Positions 35,002 through 44,002 of a stretch of 64,000 bases of DNA are shown piece after piece (the first letter of the stretch is position 1; each line of letters opens with the position of its first letter). The translations under genes and the position numbers were made by a program. Source of the DNA: Paenibacillus sp. FSL R5-0912 (GTDB lineage Bacteria > Bacillota > Bacilli > Paenibacillales > Paenibacillaceae); assembly GCF_000758605.1 (NCBI RefSeq), contig NZ_CP009282.1:4960001-5024000 (forward strand), given 5' to 3'. The notes under the pieces are model-generated. The model was not told the origin of the DNA. It did no database searches and was given only the letters and a program-made list of their open reading frames with translations.

Positions 35002-35148
35002 TCAGGCGCGCTCTTCAATATCGAAACCGCTGACACTGCTGCATAAGCATTGCTTGAAGCCAGTTTGAATGACTCCTTGCTCCTTGTTACCTCTTAATAT
35101 GTAGGTTTCGCCGCACTGTTTGCAGATAATCCGAACTTTTACACGCAA
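35002..35148 (-). CDS. Small CxxC zinc-ribbon-like protein
   Basis: 48 residues from a TTG start at 35148, with GAGGAGAGGGG about 10 nt upstream. ICKQCGE provides C-x2-C and FKQCLCSS provides a second C-x-C pair 24 residues later, so a zinc knuckle is plausible. Between are basic and polar residues (YILRGNKEQG). It is unknown to me. The non-ATG start lowers confidence, but the cysteine pattern and SD speak for it. Confidence 0.55.
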   Translation of the reverse strand: MRVKVRIICKQCGETYILRGNKEQGVIQTGFKQCLCSSVSGFDIEERA

Positions 35149-35224
35149 AAAAAGACACCCCTCTCCTCTCTGGAATTCCTAGCCTTACGGAACTGCCCTA
35201 TAGGATTAAGTGTGTCCATCTCTA

Positions 35225-35920
35225 TTATAGGTTAACCTCTTCCTCCCGCTTCAAAAAACGAAACGGGGAGCGGCTGTTGGCCCGCGCCACCTTGCCCATG
35301 CCTCCGTACCATAAAACAGCCATCAGGGGCACGATGAACCAGATCCAATAGTTAGCCGTAGTCGTCAGTATAAAATCATAAATCCCGTGCCAGAGCCATG
35401 GCAGCAGCAGGGAAATAAGCAGAATTCCTCTGGTCTTGACTCCGTTTGAAAACTTGGCCCTCCCCATATGGTATCCCATAATGACACCAAACATGGCATG
35501 GCCGGATACCGGGAGCAGCGCCCTCATGATCATTGAACCGATTGAAGCATGGCTGTACCAGGCATACATTACGTTCTCTATCGTTGCGAAGCCGAGCGAA
35601 ATCGCTACGGCGTATAGTATTCCATCATAGGGCTCGTCAAATTCGGTATGATTGTAAATCATATGGTACAGCACAAACCACTTCAGACCTTCCTCCACGC
35701 CGGAGGAGATCAGAAACGAATCCACATAAGGGCCGCCGTCCAGACCGAGCACAAGACCCCTCTGGATGATCATAACCGGGAAAACAATAAGTAGGCCGAG
35801 CAGGAACACCTTCAGCACCATGTGGAGCGGCTCCTGATCATACTTATCTTTCAGATAGAAAAAAGTCAGCAGCGCAAGACCCGGTGCCACTGCTGACGAA
35901 ATAACCGATAACAAAAGCAC
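35225..35920 (-). CDS. prsW: Intramembrane protease PrsW
   Basis: 231 residues from GTG 35920, 7 nt after GGGGGAGG; an ATG at 35968 would add 16 basic residues without SD. A membrane protease that in B. subtilis makes the first cut in the anti-sigma factor RsiW. About eight helices; the catalytic glutamates lie in SSGVEEGLKWF, with SLGFATIENVMY and GHAMFGVIMGYHMG giving the metal-type His residues. Regulated cleavage of the anti-sigma factor at 1-189 is possible but unproved. Confidence 0.9.
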   Translation of the reverse strand: MLLLSVISSAVAPGLALLTFFYLKDKYDQEPLHMVLKVFLLGLLIVFPVMIIQRGLVLGLDGGPYVDSFLISSGVEEGLKWFVLYHMIYNHTEFDEPYDGILYAVAISLGFATIENVMYAWYSHASIGSMIMRALLPVSGHAMFGVIMGYHMGRAKFSNGVKTRGILLISLLLPWLWHGIYDFILTTTANYWIWFIVPLMAVLWYGGMGKVARANSRSPFRFLKREEEVNL

Positions 35921-36033
35921 CGAATAGCCTCCCCCGCGCCTAAAAACTAGTATCCTTCTAAATTTCAATCCTGGGCTGAACTACTGCCCGTCCTTAAATA
36001 CGATCGTCTTCCGTCAGCAAAACCTCAGGGAAG

Positions 36034-36064
36034 GGCAGTTAAGCCGATGCTTCCTTGCCCTTCT
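36034..36064 (-). terminator. Possible weak terminator after mecA
   Basis: AAGGGCA/TGCCCTT stem enclosing a smaller AAGC/GCTT pair; on the minus strand followed only by a mixed TTTT-containing tail. Low confidence. Confidence 0.35.
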
Positions 36065-36070
36065 CCGTCT

Positions 36071-36685
36071 TTATTCCTGGCGTTTAAAATGAGTGCACAA
36101 GGTCTCGATTGCATTCTCCGCCATCACTGTCTTGCCGTATTCAGCCAGAACAGCCTGAGTAACCGGAGATGAATCTCCAAACTCCGCAAGCACGCCTACA
36201 AGACCCGATAATGCCGCTTCTTCAAATTCCTTCGGATCAAAGTAGAGATACCATTTATCATTATAAGAATACAGCTGTCCTTGAGAAGTAATATTGCCGA
36301 TGAGCACATGGGCCGCTTCAACCAGAACCTCAAAATCGCGGAATGCATACACAATGGAGTCGCTTTGTTCAAGAGTAACTTCCATCTCGTAAATCTCTTC
36401 AGGCAATTCATCTTCCCCGGGACCACCGTACGAATGGTGATCATATTTCCCCCGGGTCACAATAACGACCATGCCTTGCGCGGGCAATGCGAACACTTCC
36501 ACGGCAAGCGGACCGGTAGCGTCAAAACCAAGTTCACTATACGCCTGATCCATCATTTCCGTAAAGAGGTCGTGCACCTTGGGAACTTCCTGCCACATGT
36601 CTTCCTTCTGGATGCCCCGCTCGCTCAGGTCGTCAAAAGTGAGGAAAATCCGTATCTTATCTTGACTTAATCGCTCTATTCTCAT
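36071..36685 (-). CDS. mecA: Adaptor protein MecA
   Basis: 204 residues from the ATG at 36685 (MRIERLSQDKIRIFLTFDDL), behind AGGAGG. An adaptor that feeds substrates such as ComK to ClpC-ClpP. An N-terminal target-binding domain (about 1-80), an acidic linker and a C-terminal ClpC-binding domain (FRDFEVLVEAAHVL, YLYFDP) are seen. It stands alone here. Confidence 0.94.
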   Translation of the reverse strand: MRIERLSQDKIRIFLTFDDLSERGIQKEDMWQEVPKVHDLFTEMMDQAYSELGFDATGPLAVEVFALPAQGMVVIVTRGKYDHHSYGGPGEDELPEEIYEMEVTLEQSDSIVYAFRDFEVLVEAAHVLIGNITSQGQLYSYNDKWYLYFDPKEFEEAALSGLVGVLAEFGDSSPVTQAVLAEYGKTVMAENAIETLCTHFKRQE

Positions 36686-36907
36686 GACAGGATCCTCCTT
36701 TTGCAAGCTCATTTAGTATTAATGTATGATGAGTCCCGAGTAATGAGCCAAAAATGGTTACTATGTATGTATGTTATCATTTTGACGCTACAAATGCACG
36801 TAAATAAATATAGAAAAGGCCCAATTTACTGCCCAATATCTGCAAAGACCGGCTTCACCGCCTTTTCATTGTATGCACATGCATGTATTCAAAACCTCTT
36901 CGCGGAC

Positions 36908-36953
36908 AAAAAAAGAATCATTCTGGCGACTTTGATGTCTCCAAAATGATTCT
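36908..36953 (-). terminator. Terminator after the 123-residue unknown gene
   Basis: AGAATCATTYTGG-type stem (36914-36926 with 36941-36953) followed by seven T on the minus strand. Confidence 0.85.
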
Positions 36954-36970
36954 GCAGCGGCCAAATCCGG

Positions 36971-37342
36971 TTACAATCCCGGTATGGCTGTATGTGTATC
37001 CTTGAGAATCTGTTCTACTTCATGCTTCACGTCGGGATTGCTGCGGATGAAGTCTTTGAGCATATTCAAGTTGGATTCTTTGGACTTCACCGGTGAATCC
37101 TCCTTCTTGTGTTCACTGCTGCCGGATGCATGAGAGCCGTTATCATGACTGCTGCCCTCAGCGGTACTTCCAAAGCCGGTCATGGCCATTCCCATAATTT
37201 TGTCCTTGGCCTTCTCACCGGCACTTTCTGAAGAACCGCCCGTGTGAAGCAGTGAAGACATCATGGCGCTGCGTTTTTTGGACATAATCATACTAGCGGC
37301 CGCACCCATCAGCACTCCGCACAGAAATGACGAAGTATTCAT
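36971..37342 (-). CDS. Membrane-anchored hypothetical protein
   Basis: 123 residues from the ATG at 37342 behind AGGAGG. A short N-terminal glycine/alanine-rich membrane segment (FLCGVLMGAAASMIM), then low-complexity Ser/His/Gly (about 60-85) and a helical C-terminal end (NMLKDFIRSNPDVKHEVEQIL). The architecture resembles small YtxH-like anchored proteins. Divergent from the polysaccharide deacetylase with an 85-bp shared promoter region. Confidence 0.7.
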   Translation of the reverse strand: MNTSSFLCGVLMGAAASMIMSKKRSAMMSSLLHTGGSSESAGEKAKDKIMGMAMTGFGSTAEGSSHDNGSHASGSSEHKKEDSPVKSKESNLNMLKDFIRSNPDVKHEVEQILKDTHTAIPGL

Positions 37343-37427
37343 ATCTCTAACCTCCTTGTATGGTAAAATCATGCTTAGTGTTCGCGGAAAGATTCCGGCT
37401 CATACAGCCAAACAACAAGAAAGCGAG

Positions 37428-38339
37428 ATGAAAAAAGTGGGTAAAGCAACAACACTGCTGCTCCTGGCTGCTTTTCTGCTGTCAGCTTGCAGCAACAACG
37501 TCGGGAATTCAGGCAACACCGCTGCGGGGAATGCGTCCCAGACTCCGGCATCAGCTCAGCCTGCCTCTGCTCCGGCTCAGGCGGACCCTCCTGCCGGGGA
37601 ATCCCCCGCTGCGCAGCCAACGCCTGCCACAACAGCGGAAGCGGCAGTTACGCCAACCGATCAGCCAACCGGGGCAGCAGCTTCAGAGGAAGTACCGCTG
37701 CTGTACCATATGAACAAAAACTACGACATCATCCCGAACGATGCCGCAACCAACAAAAAAATCGTCCTGCTGACCTTCGATGACGGGCCCAAGGATGCGG
37801 AATTAATCAATCCGCTGATGGATACACTGGACAAGCACAAGGCCAAAGCTATTTTCTTCGTCAACGGGTACCGGGTGAAGGAGCATCCTGAGCTGCTTGA
37901 GCTGATTCATAACCGCGGCGGCATTATCGGGAATCACAGCTGGGATCATATTGTGCTGAAGGATAAATCCGAGGCGGAAGTAAAGAAACAGATTGAAGAT
38001 GTGCAGAATATTGTCAAAGAGGTCACTGGTGAGATCCCCGTGTTCTTCCGCCCGCCGCACGGTGCAGGCGGGGACGTCGGCAAAAAAATCGCCGCTGACA
38101 ACGGGCTGCTCTATATGACCTGGTCTGTCGGCTCGCTGGACTGGGAGATGAAGGAAAAGGACACGGATAAAACGGAAAAGCTGATTACGAATGTTACCAG
38201 CCAGCTGCATTCCGGCAGCAATATTCTGATGCACGAGCTTCCGTGGACTGTGGAAGCGCTGGATACACTGCTGACTACGCTTGAAGGCAAAGGCTACAGC
38301 TTTGTCGATCCGCGCAGCATTGAACTGAAAATGCGTTAG
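37428..38339 (+). CDS. Polysaccharide deacetylase lipoprotein
   Basis: 303 residues. The lipobox LLSAC (Cys about 21) is followed by an Ala/Pro/Thr-rich linker to about residue 90, then the NodB homology domain (CE4). Motifs: TFDDGPKD (metal Asp), NHSWDH (H-x3-H), RPPHGAGG, MTWSVGSLDW and LMHEL. It likely removes acetyl groups from peptidoglycan or another cell-wall glycan outside the cell. The start at 37428 gives a clean signal peptide; the SD (AAGAAAGCGAG) is weak. A longer start at 37371 is possible. Confidence 0.9.
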   Translation: MKKVGKATTLLLLAAFLLSACSNNVGNSGNTAAGNASQTPASAQPASAPAQADPPAGESPAAQPTPATTAEAAVTPTDQPTGAAASEEVPLLYHMNKNYDIIPNDAATNKKIVLLTFDDGPKDAELINPLMDTLDKHKAKAIFFVNGYRVKEHPELLELIHNRGGIIGNHSWDHIVLKDKSEAEVKKQIEDVQNIVKEVTGEIPVFFRPPHGAGGDVGKKIAADNGLLYMTWSVGSLDWEMKEKDTDKTEKLITNVTSQLHSGSNILMHELPWTVEALDTLLTTLEGKGYSFVDPRSIELKMR

Positions 38340-38365
38340 AATCCATACTGCTTTACAACAAAAAT

Positions 38366-38420
38366 AATCGCTCAAGCCGAATGAAGGTATCCGCCATCCT
38401 TCCGGCTTGAGCGATTTTTT
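38366..38420 (+). terminator. Terminator after polysaccharide deacetylase
   Basis: AATCGCTCAAGCCG/CGGCTTGAGCGATT perfect 14-bp stem followed by six T on the plus strand. Confidence 0.93.
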
Positions 38421-38486
38421 GTTTATAACTATAGATAGAGGACCGGTTCTAAAATCACAGGAATAAGCAAAACGGCTCCAGGCAAG

Positions 38487-39323
38487 TTAATCCGGCCGGC
38501 AGCGGAGTGTAAGTACATGCATCTCGGCCGGGCTGCCCCAGCGCAGCGGCAAGTGCGCAGTCCCGAAACCCCGGCTGATCAGCAGCTTCAGCGGGTGATC
38601 TACATTCCCGTACCCGGGAATTTCGTACATGCCGGCATTATAGTGACGGTAGAATTCATCACCATGCCTGCTTCCGATAAAGGGAAGCACGACTTGTCCG
38701 CCATGTGTGTGTCCAGCCAATATTAGATCAGCGGGCACTTCCTGCTGCTGGGACAGCCACAGCGGATCATGCACCAGGATGATCCGCAGGAGCTCTGTAT
38801 CTGCGGCAGCCACGGGCGGCAGTGCTGAATATGCCTTCTTACCGCCTTTTCTCGGGAAATCCATGCCGGTGAGTATAACTCTTGAACCGGACCGTTCTAT
38901 AGTCACATTCTCATCCAGCAGCAGTCTGACTCCGCTGCCGCGGATGATATTATCGACAAGCGAGGTATTCGCCCGGTAATCATGATTGCCATGAACTGCG
39001 TAGACAGGCGCCAGAGATGCTATAAATGTCATATTATCCAGCAGGCGGTCTGCCGGACTGCCCTTCTCCGTCAGATCGCCGCCCAGGAAGACCGCATCTA
39101 CCTTCCCGCGGAGCGGTGCCAGCATCACAGCTGGAAGACGCCGGCGGTGAATATCCGTAATGAACAGAATACGGAAGCCGTCAAAAGCAGCCGGCAGTCT
39201 GTCCAGCACTATTTCCTCGGCAATAATGCGTTTTTTGAAGGCTGCGGCAACCATGACTATACCCGCAGTCCCCGCCGTTCCAGCACATACGCTCAAGAGA
39301 ATCAGCAGCCACATCATTGCCAT
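38487..39323 (-). CDS. Membrane-anchored metallophosphoesterase
   Basis: 278 residues. An N-terminal hydrophobic helix (about 4-28) precedes a calcineurin-like domain with the metal motifs FITDIH, GGDLTEKG, GNHDY and GHTHGGQV. In this family (YkuE/YaeI-like) it is a phosphodiesterase at the membrane surface; the substrate is unknown, and lipid pyrophosphates are a known target of relatives. It overlaps the upstream 125-residue gene by 10 bp. Confidence 0.9.
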   Translation of the reverse strand: MAMMWLLILLSVCAGTAGTAGIVMVAAAFKKRIIAEEIVLDRLPAAFDGFRILFITDIHRRRLPAVMLAPLRGKVDAVFLGGDLTEKGSPADRLLDNMTFIASLAPVYAVHGNHDYRANTSLVDNIIRGSGVRLLLDENVTIERSGSRVILTGMDFPRKGGKKAYSALPPVAAADTELLRIILVHDPLWLSQQQEVPADLILAGHTHGGQVVLPFIGSRHGDEFYRHYNAGMYEIPGYGNVDHPLKLLISRGFGTAHLPLRWGSPAEMHVLTLRCRPD

Positions 39324-39691
39324 AGCTCATGCAGCGGAGGTGCTCCTTTTATTCCCCAGAACAAAAGAAAGGCGAGCAGCATTAAAAATATGACGATTAG
39401 CGAGTTAATAAACATTTTGCTGAAACGGATTCGTTCTGACGGATAACTCTGCGTCCGGGAGGGGGTTGCCTCTCCTTCCTGCTGCTCCACTTCACGCTTC
39501 GGTTTCCTAGAGGTCTGCTTCTCAGCATGTCGGACCTTTCTCGATAAAGTTCCTGGAGCAAGGACTGGAGTATCCAGCTGTCTGGCAGCTGATTCGGAAG
39601 AACCATTTCCATTATTTTCTTTGACAGGAGACTGTCCTGCGCCCTTATACTGTTTCTGGCGGGACCTTACCCGGCTTAGTTCTTCGCTCAT
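39314..39691 (-). CDS. Single-TM hypothetical protein
   Basis: 125 residues from the ATG at 39691 behind ACAGGAGGG, overlapping the CPBP gene stop by 4 bp. The first 90 residues are highly charged and disordered (Lys/Arg/Ser/Gln), followed by one membrane helix (MFINSLIVIFLMLLAFLLFW) and a short outer tail. Type II/tail-anchor topology. It is coupled to a CPBP protease and a phosphoesterase in one operon. Unknown function. Confidence 0.75.
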   Translation of the reverse strand: MSEELSRVRSRQKQYKGAGQSPVKENNGNGSSESAARQLDTPVLAPGTLSRKVRHAEKQTSRKPKREVEQQEGEATPSRTQSYPSERIRFSKMFINSLIVIFLMLLAFLLFWGIKGAPPLHELWQ

Positions 39692-40281
39692 GATGCCCTC
39701 CTGTATCGAATCACCATTCCTGAGAACAAATCTATGAGGAAGTGGCACAGGATCGGTGCCCATAGACTGCCGGAATGAATATAGATGTAGCCGAGGCCGT
39801 AGCTGCTGAGAAATACCCAGCCTGTTGGAATCCAGTGGCGCAGATAACGCACATGAATAACAGCGAAGAGAATGCTCGTCCAGTACGGCCCCAGTGAATG
39901 CTGTATGGCGCCACGGAACAATAGCTCTTCGCATACTGCGACAATCGCTGCAATGACAATAATATGCCACAAAGGACGGTTACCGAACAGCAGCTCATTA
40001 ATTCCCCCGTCATCCATGCTGTCCTCAGGCACAATATGGGTCAGCAGGAAATCAACAACCAGCATAACAGCAGCAAGTCCAAGGCCCCAATACACAAAAT
40101 GTGCATTCTCCGGAAAATTTAATATGTGAATAGGATTTCTTTTCTGTAATAATATCCATATCAAACCGATAAATAGAGTAAGGCCCTGAGTTATATACAG
40201 ATTAATTAACAGCAGCTTGTCTGTTAACTGCTGAGGATCGGCTTTCTTAATTTTGATTTCACCCAATTTGAATTTTTTCAT
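39688..40281 (-). CDS. CPBP-family intramembrane metalloprotease
   Basis: 197 residues from the ATG at 40281 (MKKFKLGEIK). Six or so membrane helices. The Abi/CPBP (CAAX-like) motifs are all present: EELLFRGAIQ, then LFAVIHVRY, then CHFLIDL. First gene of a three-gene overlapping operon. Substrates unknown; members range from prenyl-protein proteases to bacteriocin self-immunity. Confidence 0.88.
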   Translation of the reverse strand: MKKFKLGEIKIKKADPQQLTDKLLLINLYITQGLTLFIGLIWILLQKRNPIHILNFPENAHFVYWGLGLAAVMLVVDFLLTHIVPEDSMDDGGINELLFGNRPLWHIIVIAAIVAVCEELLFRGAIQHSLGPYWTSILFAVIHVRYLRHWIPTGWVFLSSYGLGYIYIHSGSLWAPILCHFLIDLFSGMVIRYRRAS

Positions 40282-40346
40282 TGTAACCTGCCTGTTCTTT
40301 AATATTTTTACATAAGATAATTTCCCTATAAGAAGGAGCACTAATT

Positions 40347-41252
40347 ATGAACAGCCGTACCTCCCGCACTCAAATGTTGTACACACTAGGTTTTATATTG
40401 TTTCTAATATCCGCATTCGCCTCATTTTTTACGGGAGTAAAGGTTGGAGCAGACAAAACGGAGGCCAAATATGCACAGCTGGCCGGACATGAAGTTACGG
40501 AGGAATTCTCCGGTTCCTACCAGCAGCAGGATCTTGTTACGTTCTATCATAACGTATTTTTGCCCTATCGGGAATTCAAGCGCAACTGGAACGATCAGGT
40601 GGACAGCCTTGCACGGAGCACAGATGCACGGCAGAACGCGGCAACGTTGAAGAACCTTAGCATTCTGGCGGACAAGCAGTATGATAAGGTCACGCAGGAT
40701 TCCATCTTCACCAATTCGCCGCTGCTGTATGAGTCACAGCTTAACGTCCTTAAGAGCCTGACTCTATTCTCACAGGCTTCAGGGAAGGTCTCTGCTGGAT
40801 CTTCAGGAGCAGAAGCCGCCAAGCTGCTGAGAAGTGATAATTTTACCGCCAGCGCTGTGAAATTCGGACTGATGGCCCAGAAGAATTTCTATGATTCTAT
40901 GCTGAAGTGGGGAGCCAAGGCCAACTCTGCTATACCCGATGTATCCGGGGAGCTGAAGACACTGACTTTCATTCAGTGGAAAAAGATGCCTTTGCTCCTC
41001 AAGAATGCTTCTATCGCAAACATAATGCTGAACCGCGGAATTTATGCCGGTTATGACCCGCAGGATATTACAGCCAAGATCGACGATATGATCTATTCCG
41101 GAACCGCCAATTCCCTGAAGCTTGGGGATATCCAGTCGTCAGTCACCCTGCTCATTTCTACCGGTGCTGTGCAGGAGCAGGACTTCATTAAATGGCGGGA
41201 GCAATATTACGGCAAGGAAACGATGCCGCAGCTCCCTTTCTTCTATGAGTAG
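40347..41252 (+). CDS. Membrane-anchored hypothetical protein
   Basis: 301 residues, AAGGAG 8 nt before the ATG. One N-terminal membrane helix (about 11-31) and a long extracytoplasmic helical domain with no cysteines. I do not recognise it. Divergently transcribed from the CPBP protease operon with a 65-bp shared upstream region; T-box serA follows downstream on the same strand, without an obvious terminator between. Confidence 0.7.
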   Translation: MNSRTSRTQMLYTLGFILFLISAFASFFTGVKVGADKTEAKYAQLAGHEVTEEFSGSYQQQDLVTFYHNVFLPYREFKRNWNDQVDSLARSTDARQNAATLKNLSILADKQYDKVTQDSIFTNSPLLYESQLNVLKSLTLFSQASGKVSAGSSGAEAAKLLRSDNFTASAVKFGLMAQKNFYDSMLKWGAKANSAIPDVSGELKTLTFIQWKKMPLLLKNASIANIMLNRGIYAGYDPQDITAKIDDMIYSGTANSLKLGDIQSSVTLLISTGAVQEQDFIKWREQYYGKETMPQLPFFYE

Positions 41253-41319
41253 AACCAGTTATTGCATCATAACGAAAAACAGGGCTCACTTCAAGGCGGC
41301 ACACTGTAGAAGAAGACTA

Positions 41320-41349
41320 TTGACACACTTGGCATCACCATGTTACATT
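41320..41349 (+). promoter_or_regulatory. Promoter of the serA T-box transcript
   Basis: TTGACA at 41320-41325 and TACATT at 41344-41349 with an 18-bp spacer, about 20 bp before the T-box sequence begins. Confidence 0.65.
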
Positions 41350-41365
41350 ATGAAAAATTAATCAA

Positions 41366-41625
41366 GCAAAAGCGATGATGGAACAAAGATTACTGATGTC
41401 TTCAGAGAGCCGGTGGGTGGTGCAAACCGGTGGCAGACGGAAATCTTTAGCGCTCCTGAGATATTGTATTGAACCTTGAGTAGATACAATCGGATCACCT
41501 CCGTTACCAGTGTGGCCTATTCAGGCCAATGAGGCTGCTTCTTGACCGTTGCAGTGAATTAGGGTGGTACCACGAGAACTCTCGTCCCTTACTACGGCAG
41601 TAGTATGGGGTAGGGAGTTTTTTTT
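41366..41625 (+). promoter_or_regulatory. T-box riboswitch upstream of serA
   Basis: About 260 nt with stem I elements (AGAGAGCCGGTGGGTGG...AAACCGG), the T-box sequence AGGGTGGTACCACG at 41561-41574, and a terminator stem closing at the T run 41618-41625. Uncharged tRNA binding stabilises the antiterminator and allows serA transcription. A TCT (Ser) triplet after GGAAA at about 41441 is placed like a specifier codon, which fits control by tRNA-Ser, but the specifier-loop fold was drawn by eye and is not certain. Confidence 0.9.
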
Positions 41626-41833
41626 GTACCCGGATTCTCTAAATCCGCCCACCCTGCCCATACGCTGCCTGAATCAGTACTTCTGCACGCCTTTTCTTTT
41701 ATGCGACAACGCGTTGCCCCGTTGTTCCGACAAATTTCATTCCTTTTTTATGAATCTGGTACTGCGGATTACCCCACCAGGGAATCCTTGGCATATATAA
41801 TAGGCTTTCCAATTTGAAGGAGGACAAGAGACC

Positions 41834-43426
41834 ATGTTTAAAGTATTAGTATCGGATCCGATCAGTGATTTGGGCATTCAGCAATTGATGGACGCAAGCG
41901 ATGTGACTGTGGACAAAAAAACAGGACTTAGTGAAGACGAGCTTATTGCAATCATCGGCGAATACGACGGCTTACTCGTTCGCAGCCAGACAACCGTGAC
42001 TGAGAAAATTATCGCAGCCGGTACTAATCTTAAAGTGATTGGCCGTGCCGGGGTCGGTGTGGACAATATTAAGCTGGAGGCAGCCACACAACGCGGTGTG
42101 GTGGTCATTAATGCTCCGGACGGAAATACGATCACCACCTGTGAGCATGCCTTTGCCATGATGATGGCTCTGGCCCGTCACATTCCTCAAGCCTATGCCA
42201 AGACCATTTCCGGCGTATGGGACAAAAAGACTTTCCTCGGCGTAGAGCTGCGCGGCAAAACCCTGGGTGTGCTCGGCATGGGACGGATCGGCAGCGAAGT
42301 AGCCAAACGGGCCAAGGCTTTTGGAATGGATATTCTGGCCTACGACCCCTTCCTGACTGCAGACCGTGCAGAGAAACTGGAAGTAAAGCTTGCTTCGGTA
42401 GATGACATCGTCCGGGGAGCAGACTTCATTACTGTTCACACACCGTTGACACCGGAAACCCGCCACATGATCTCCCGTCCGCAATTTGAAGTCATGAAAA
42501 AAGGAATGCGCATCATCAACTGTGCCCGAGGCGGTGTAATTGATGAAATGGCACTGGTTGAAGCTATCGACAGCGGTATTGTTGCCGGTGCTGCGTTTGA
42601 CGTCTTTGAGAAAGAGCCGCCGGAAGCGGATCACCCGTTCCTCTCGCATCCAAAGATTATCGTGACCCCGCATCTGGGCGCTTCGACCGTTGAAGCCCAG
42701 GAGAATGTTGCGATCGATGTATCGGAGCAAGTGCTGCATATTCTGCGTAACGAGCCGTTCATTAACGCCGTGAACATCCCTCCGGTTGCTCCTAGTGTAA
42801 TGAACAAGCTGCAGCCTTACTTCACCCTCGGCGAGAAGCTCGGCAGTTTCGTGACTCAGATTACGGATGGAGCGATCCGTGAGATTCATGTGGAATATGC
42901 CGGTGACCTCTCCGACGTCGATACACAGCCGCTGACCCGCTATATTGTCAAAGGCGTGCTCTCCCGCCATTTTGCCGGGGATGTTAATATTGTCAACTCC
43001 ATGCACCTGGCAAAGACGCGTGATGTTAACGTAGTAGTAACCAAAGCTTCCAAAACCAAAGGCTTCACTAACCTCATTACCGTTACACTCAAGGCTGAGC
43101 ATGACGAAGAACGCCTGGTTGCCGGAACCCTGCTGCAAGGCTATGGCGAACGGATTGTGCAGGTTAACAAATTCCCGGTAGATATCGCTCCGGAAGGTCA
43201 TCAGATCGTCATTTCCCACAACGATAAGCCGGGTATCATCGGACTCGTCGGTACACTGCTCGGTCAGAACGACGTCAACATCGCCTCCATGCAGGTTGGC
43301 CGTAAAATTGTCGGCGGAGCTGCAATTATGCTGCTGACCGCTGACAAGGCTGTTCCGCAGGATGTACTAGTCAAGCTCGCCGGATTGCCGGAGATCAATA
43401 CTGCGGAAGAAATCACTCTGCTGTAG
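41834..43426 (+). CDS. serA: D-3-phosphoglycerate dehydrogenase
   Basis: 530 residues, a long-type SerA. First committed step of serine synthesis, NAD+-dependent. Rossmann loop GMGRIGSEVAKR, catalytic Arg in NCARGGVIDE, Glu in FEKEPP and His in TPHLGAST. An intervening ASB domain (about 315-450) and a C-terminal ACT domain (VISHNDKPGIIGLVG) suggest serine feedback. AGGAGGACAAGAGACC before the ATG. Controlled by the T-box just upstream. Confidence 0.97.
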   Translation: MFKVLVSDPISDLGIQQLMDASDVTVDKKTGLSEDELIAIIGEYDGLLVRSQTTVTEKIIAAGTNLKVIGRAGVGVDNIKLEAATQRGVVVINAPDGNTITTCEHAFAMMMALARHIPQAYAKTISGVWDKKTFLGVELRGKTLGVLGMGRIGSEVAKRAKAFGMDILAYDPFLTADRAEKLEVKLASVDDIVRGADFITVHTPLTPETRHMISRPQFEVMKKGMRIINCARGGVIDEMALVEAIDSGIVAGAAFDVFEKEPPEADHPFLSHPKIIVTPHLGASTVEAQENVAIDVSEQVLHILRNEPFINAVNIPPVAPSVMNKLQPYFTLGEKLGSFVTQITDGAIREIHVEYAGDLSDVDTQPLTRYIVKGVLSRHFAGDVNIVNSMHLAKTRDVNVVVTKASKTKGFTNLITVTLKAEHDEERLVAGTLLQGYGERIVQVNKFPVDIAPEGHQIVISHNDKPGIIGLVGTLLGQNDVNIASMQVGRKIVGGAAIMLLTADKAVPQDVLVKLAGLPEINTAEEITLL

Positions 43427-43480
43427 CTGAAGAACGCAGGCTTATGTTCTTGGAATACCTGAGTTCAATATAAGCGCACC

Positions 43481-43536
43481 AAAAAACACTCTTGAGGAAT
43501 GCCGGCACGTGCCGGCATTTCAAAAGAGTGTTTTTT
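43481..43536. terminator. Bidirectional terminator after serA
   Basis: AAAAAACACTCTT/AAGAGTGTTTTTT outer stem with an inner perfect ATGCCGGCACGTGCCGGCAT palindrome; A and T tracts on each side allow termination in both directions. It serves serA and whatever once ran toward it from the SDR relic. Confidence 0.88.
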
Positions 43537-43549
43537 ACATCTTGCGGCT

Positions 43550-43858
43550 TCGGGGTTATTCCGGAATATTAAATATGGGGCCCCCCCGCCCCTCTGTGTC
43601 TGTATACACATATTTCTCAACCCAGACATCCCCACCTGCTGAGGTCTGCCTGTCAGCTGCATCACCTCAGGATCAGCAGCGAGCGCTGCGGCAGCCCGGC
43701 CGGTGTACGCCGTAGTCTCACTGGCCTGCAGCTCCTCTACCTCCTGCCAGTGCTCTTCATGCGTCTTCATGCTCTCCAGCACCAGTTCTGTACGCATCCA
43801 GCCAGGCGATAAGGGAATCACAGCGATCCCAGCCGCAGCTCCCCTTGCACCAACGGCT
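43550..43858 (-). pseudogene. Remnant of a short-chain dehydrogenase C-terminus
   Basis: In-frame residues GIAVIPLSPGWMRTELV and SETTAYTGRAAAALAADPEVMQLTGR are typical of the C-terminal third of an SDR oxidoreductase (PG-x-MRTE follows the catalytic region). An in-frame stop lies just upstream (about 43860), and the Rossmann half with TGxxxGIG and YxxxK is absent. The end is also abnormal. I read it as a decayed gene. It points away from the WYL regulator, which may once have controlled it. Confidence 0.6.
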
Positions 43859-43934
43859 CACTTTATTAATATCAACTCTTATATATGACATCAACTGACA
43901 TATATATATGATAAACTTAAAATATGTTCTGCTT

Positions 43935-43959
43935 AAGTGGAAACGGCTTTGCCGTTCCT
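43935..43959. repeat. Fragment of the dispersed intergenic element
   Basis: AGTGGAAACGGCTTTGCCGT matches the left end of copy A (AGTGGAAACGGCTATGCCGT) with one change, then diverges; palindrome centre and right part are missing. It abuts the upstream region of the WYL regulator. Confidence 0.5.
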
Positions 43960-44002
43960 GAATAATCAGAAAAATCTCTTTATAACCAGGAGGTCTTCAT
44001 CC

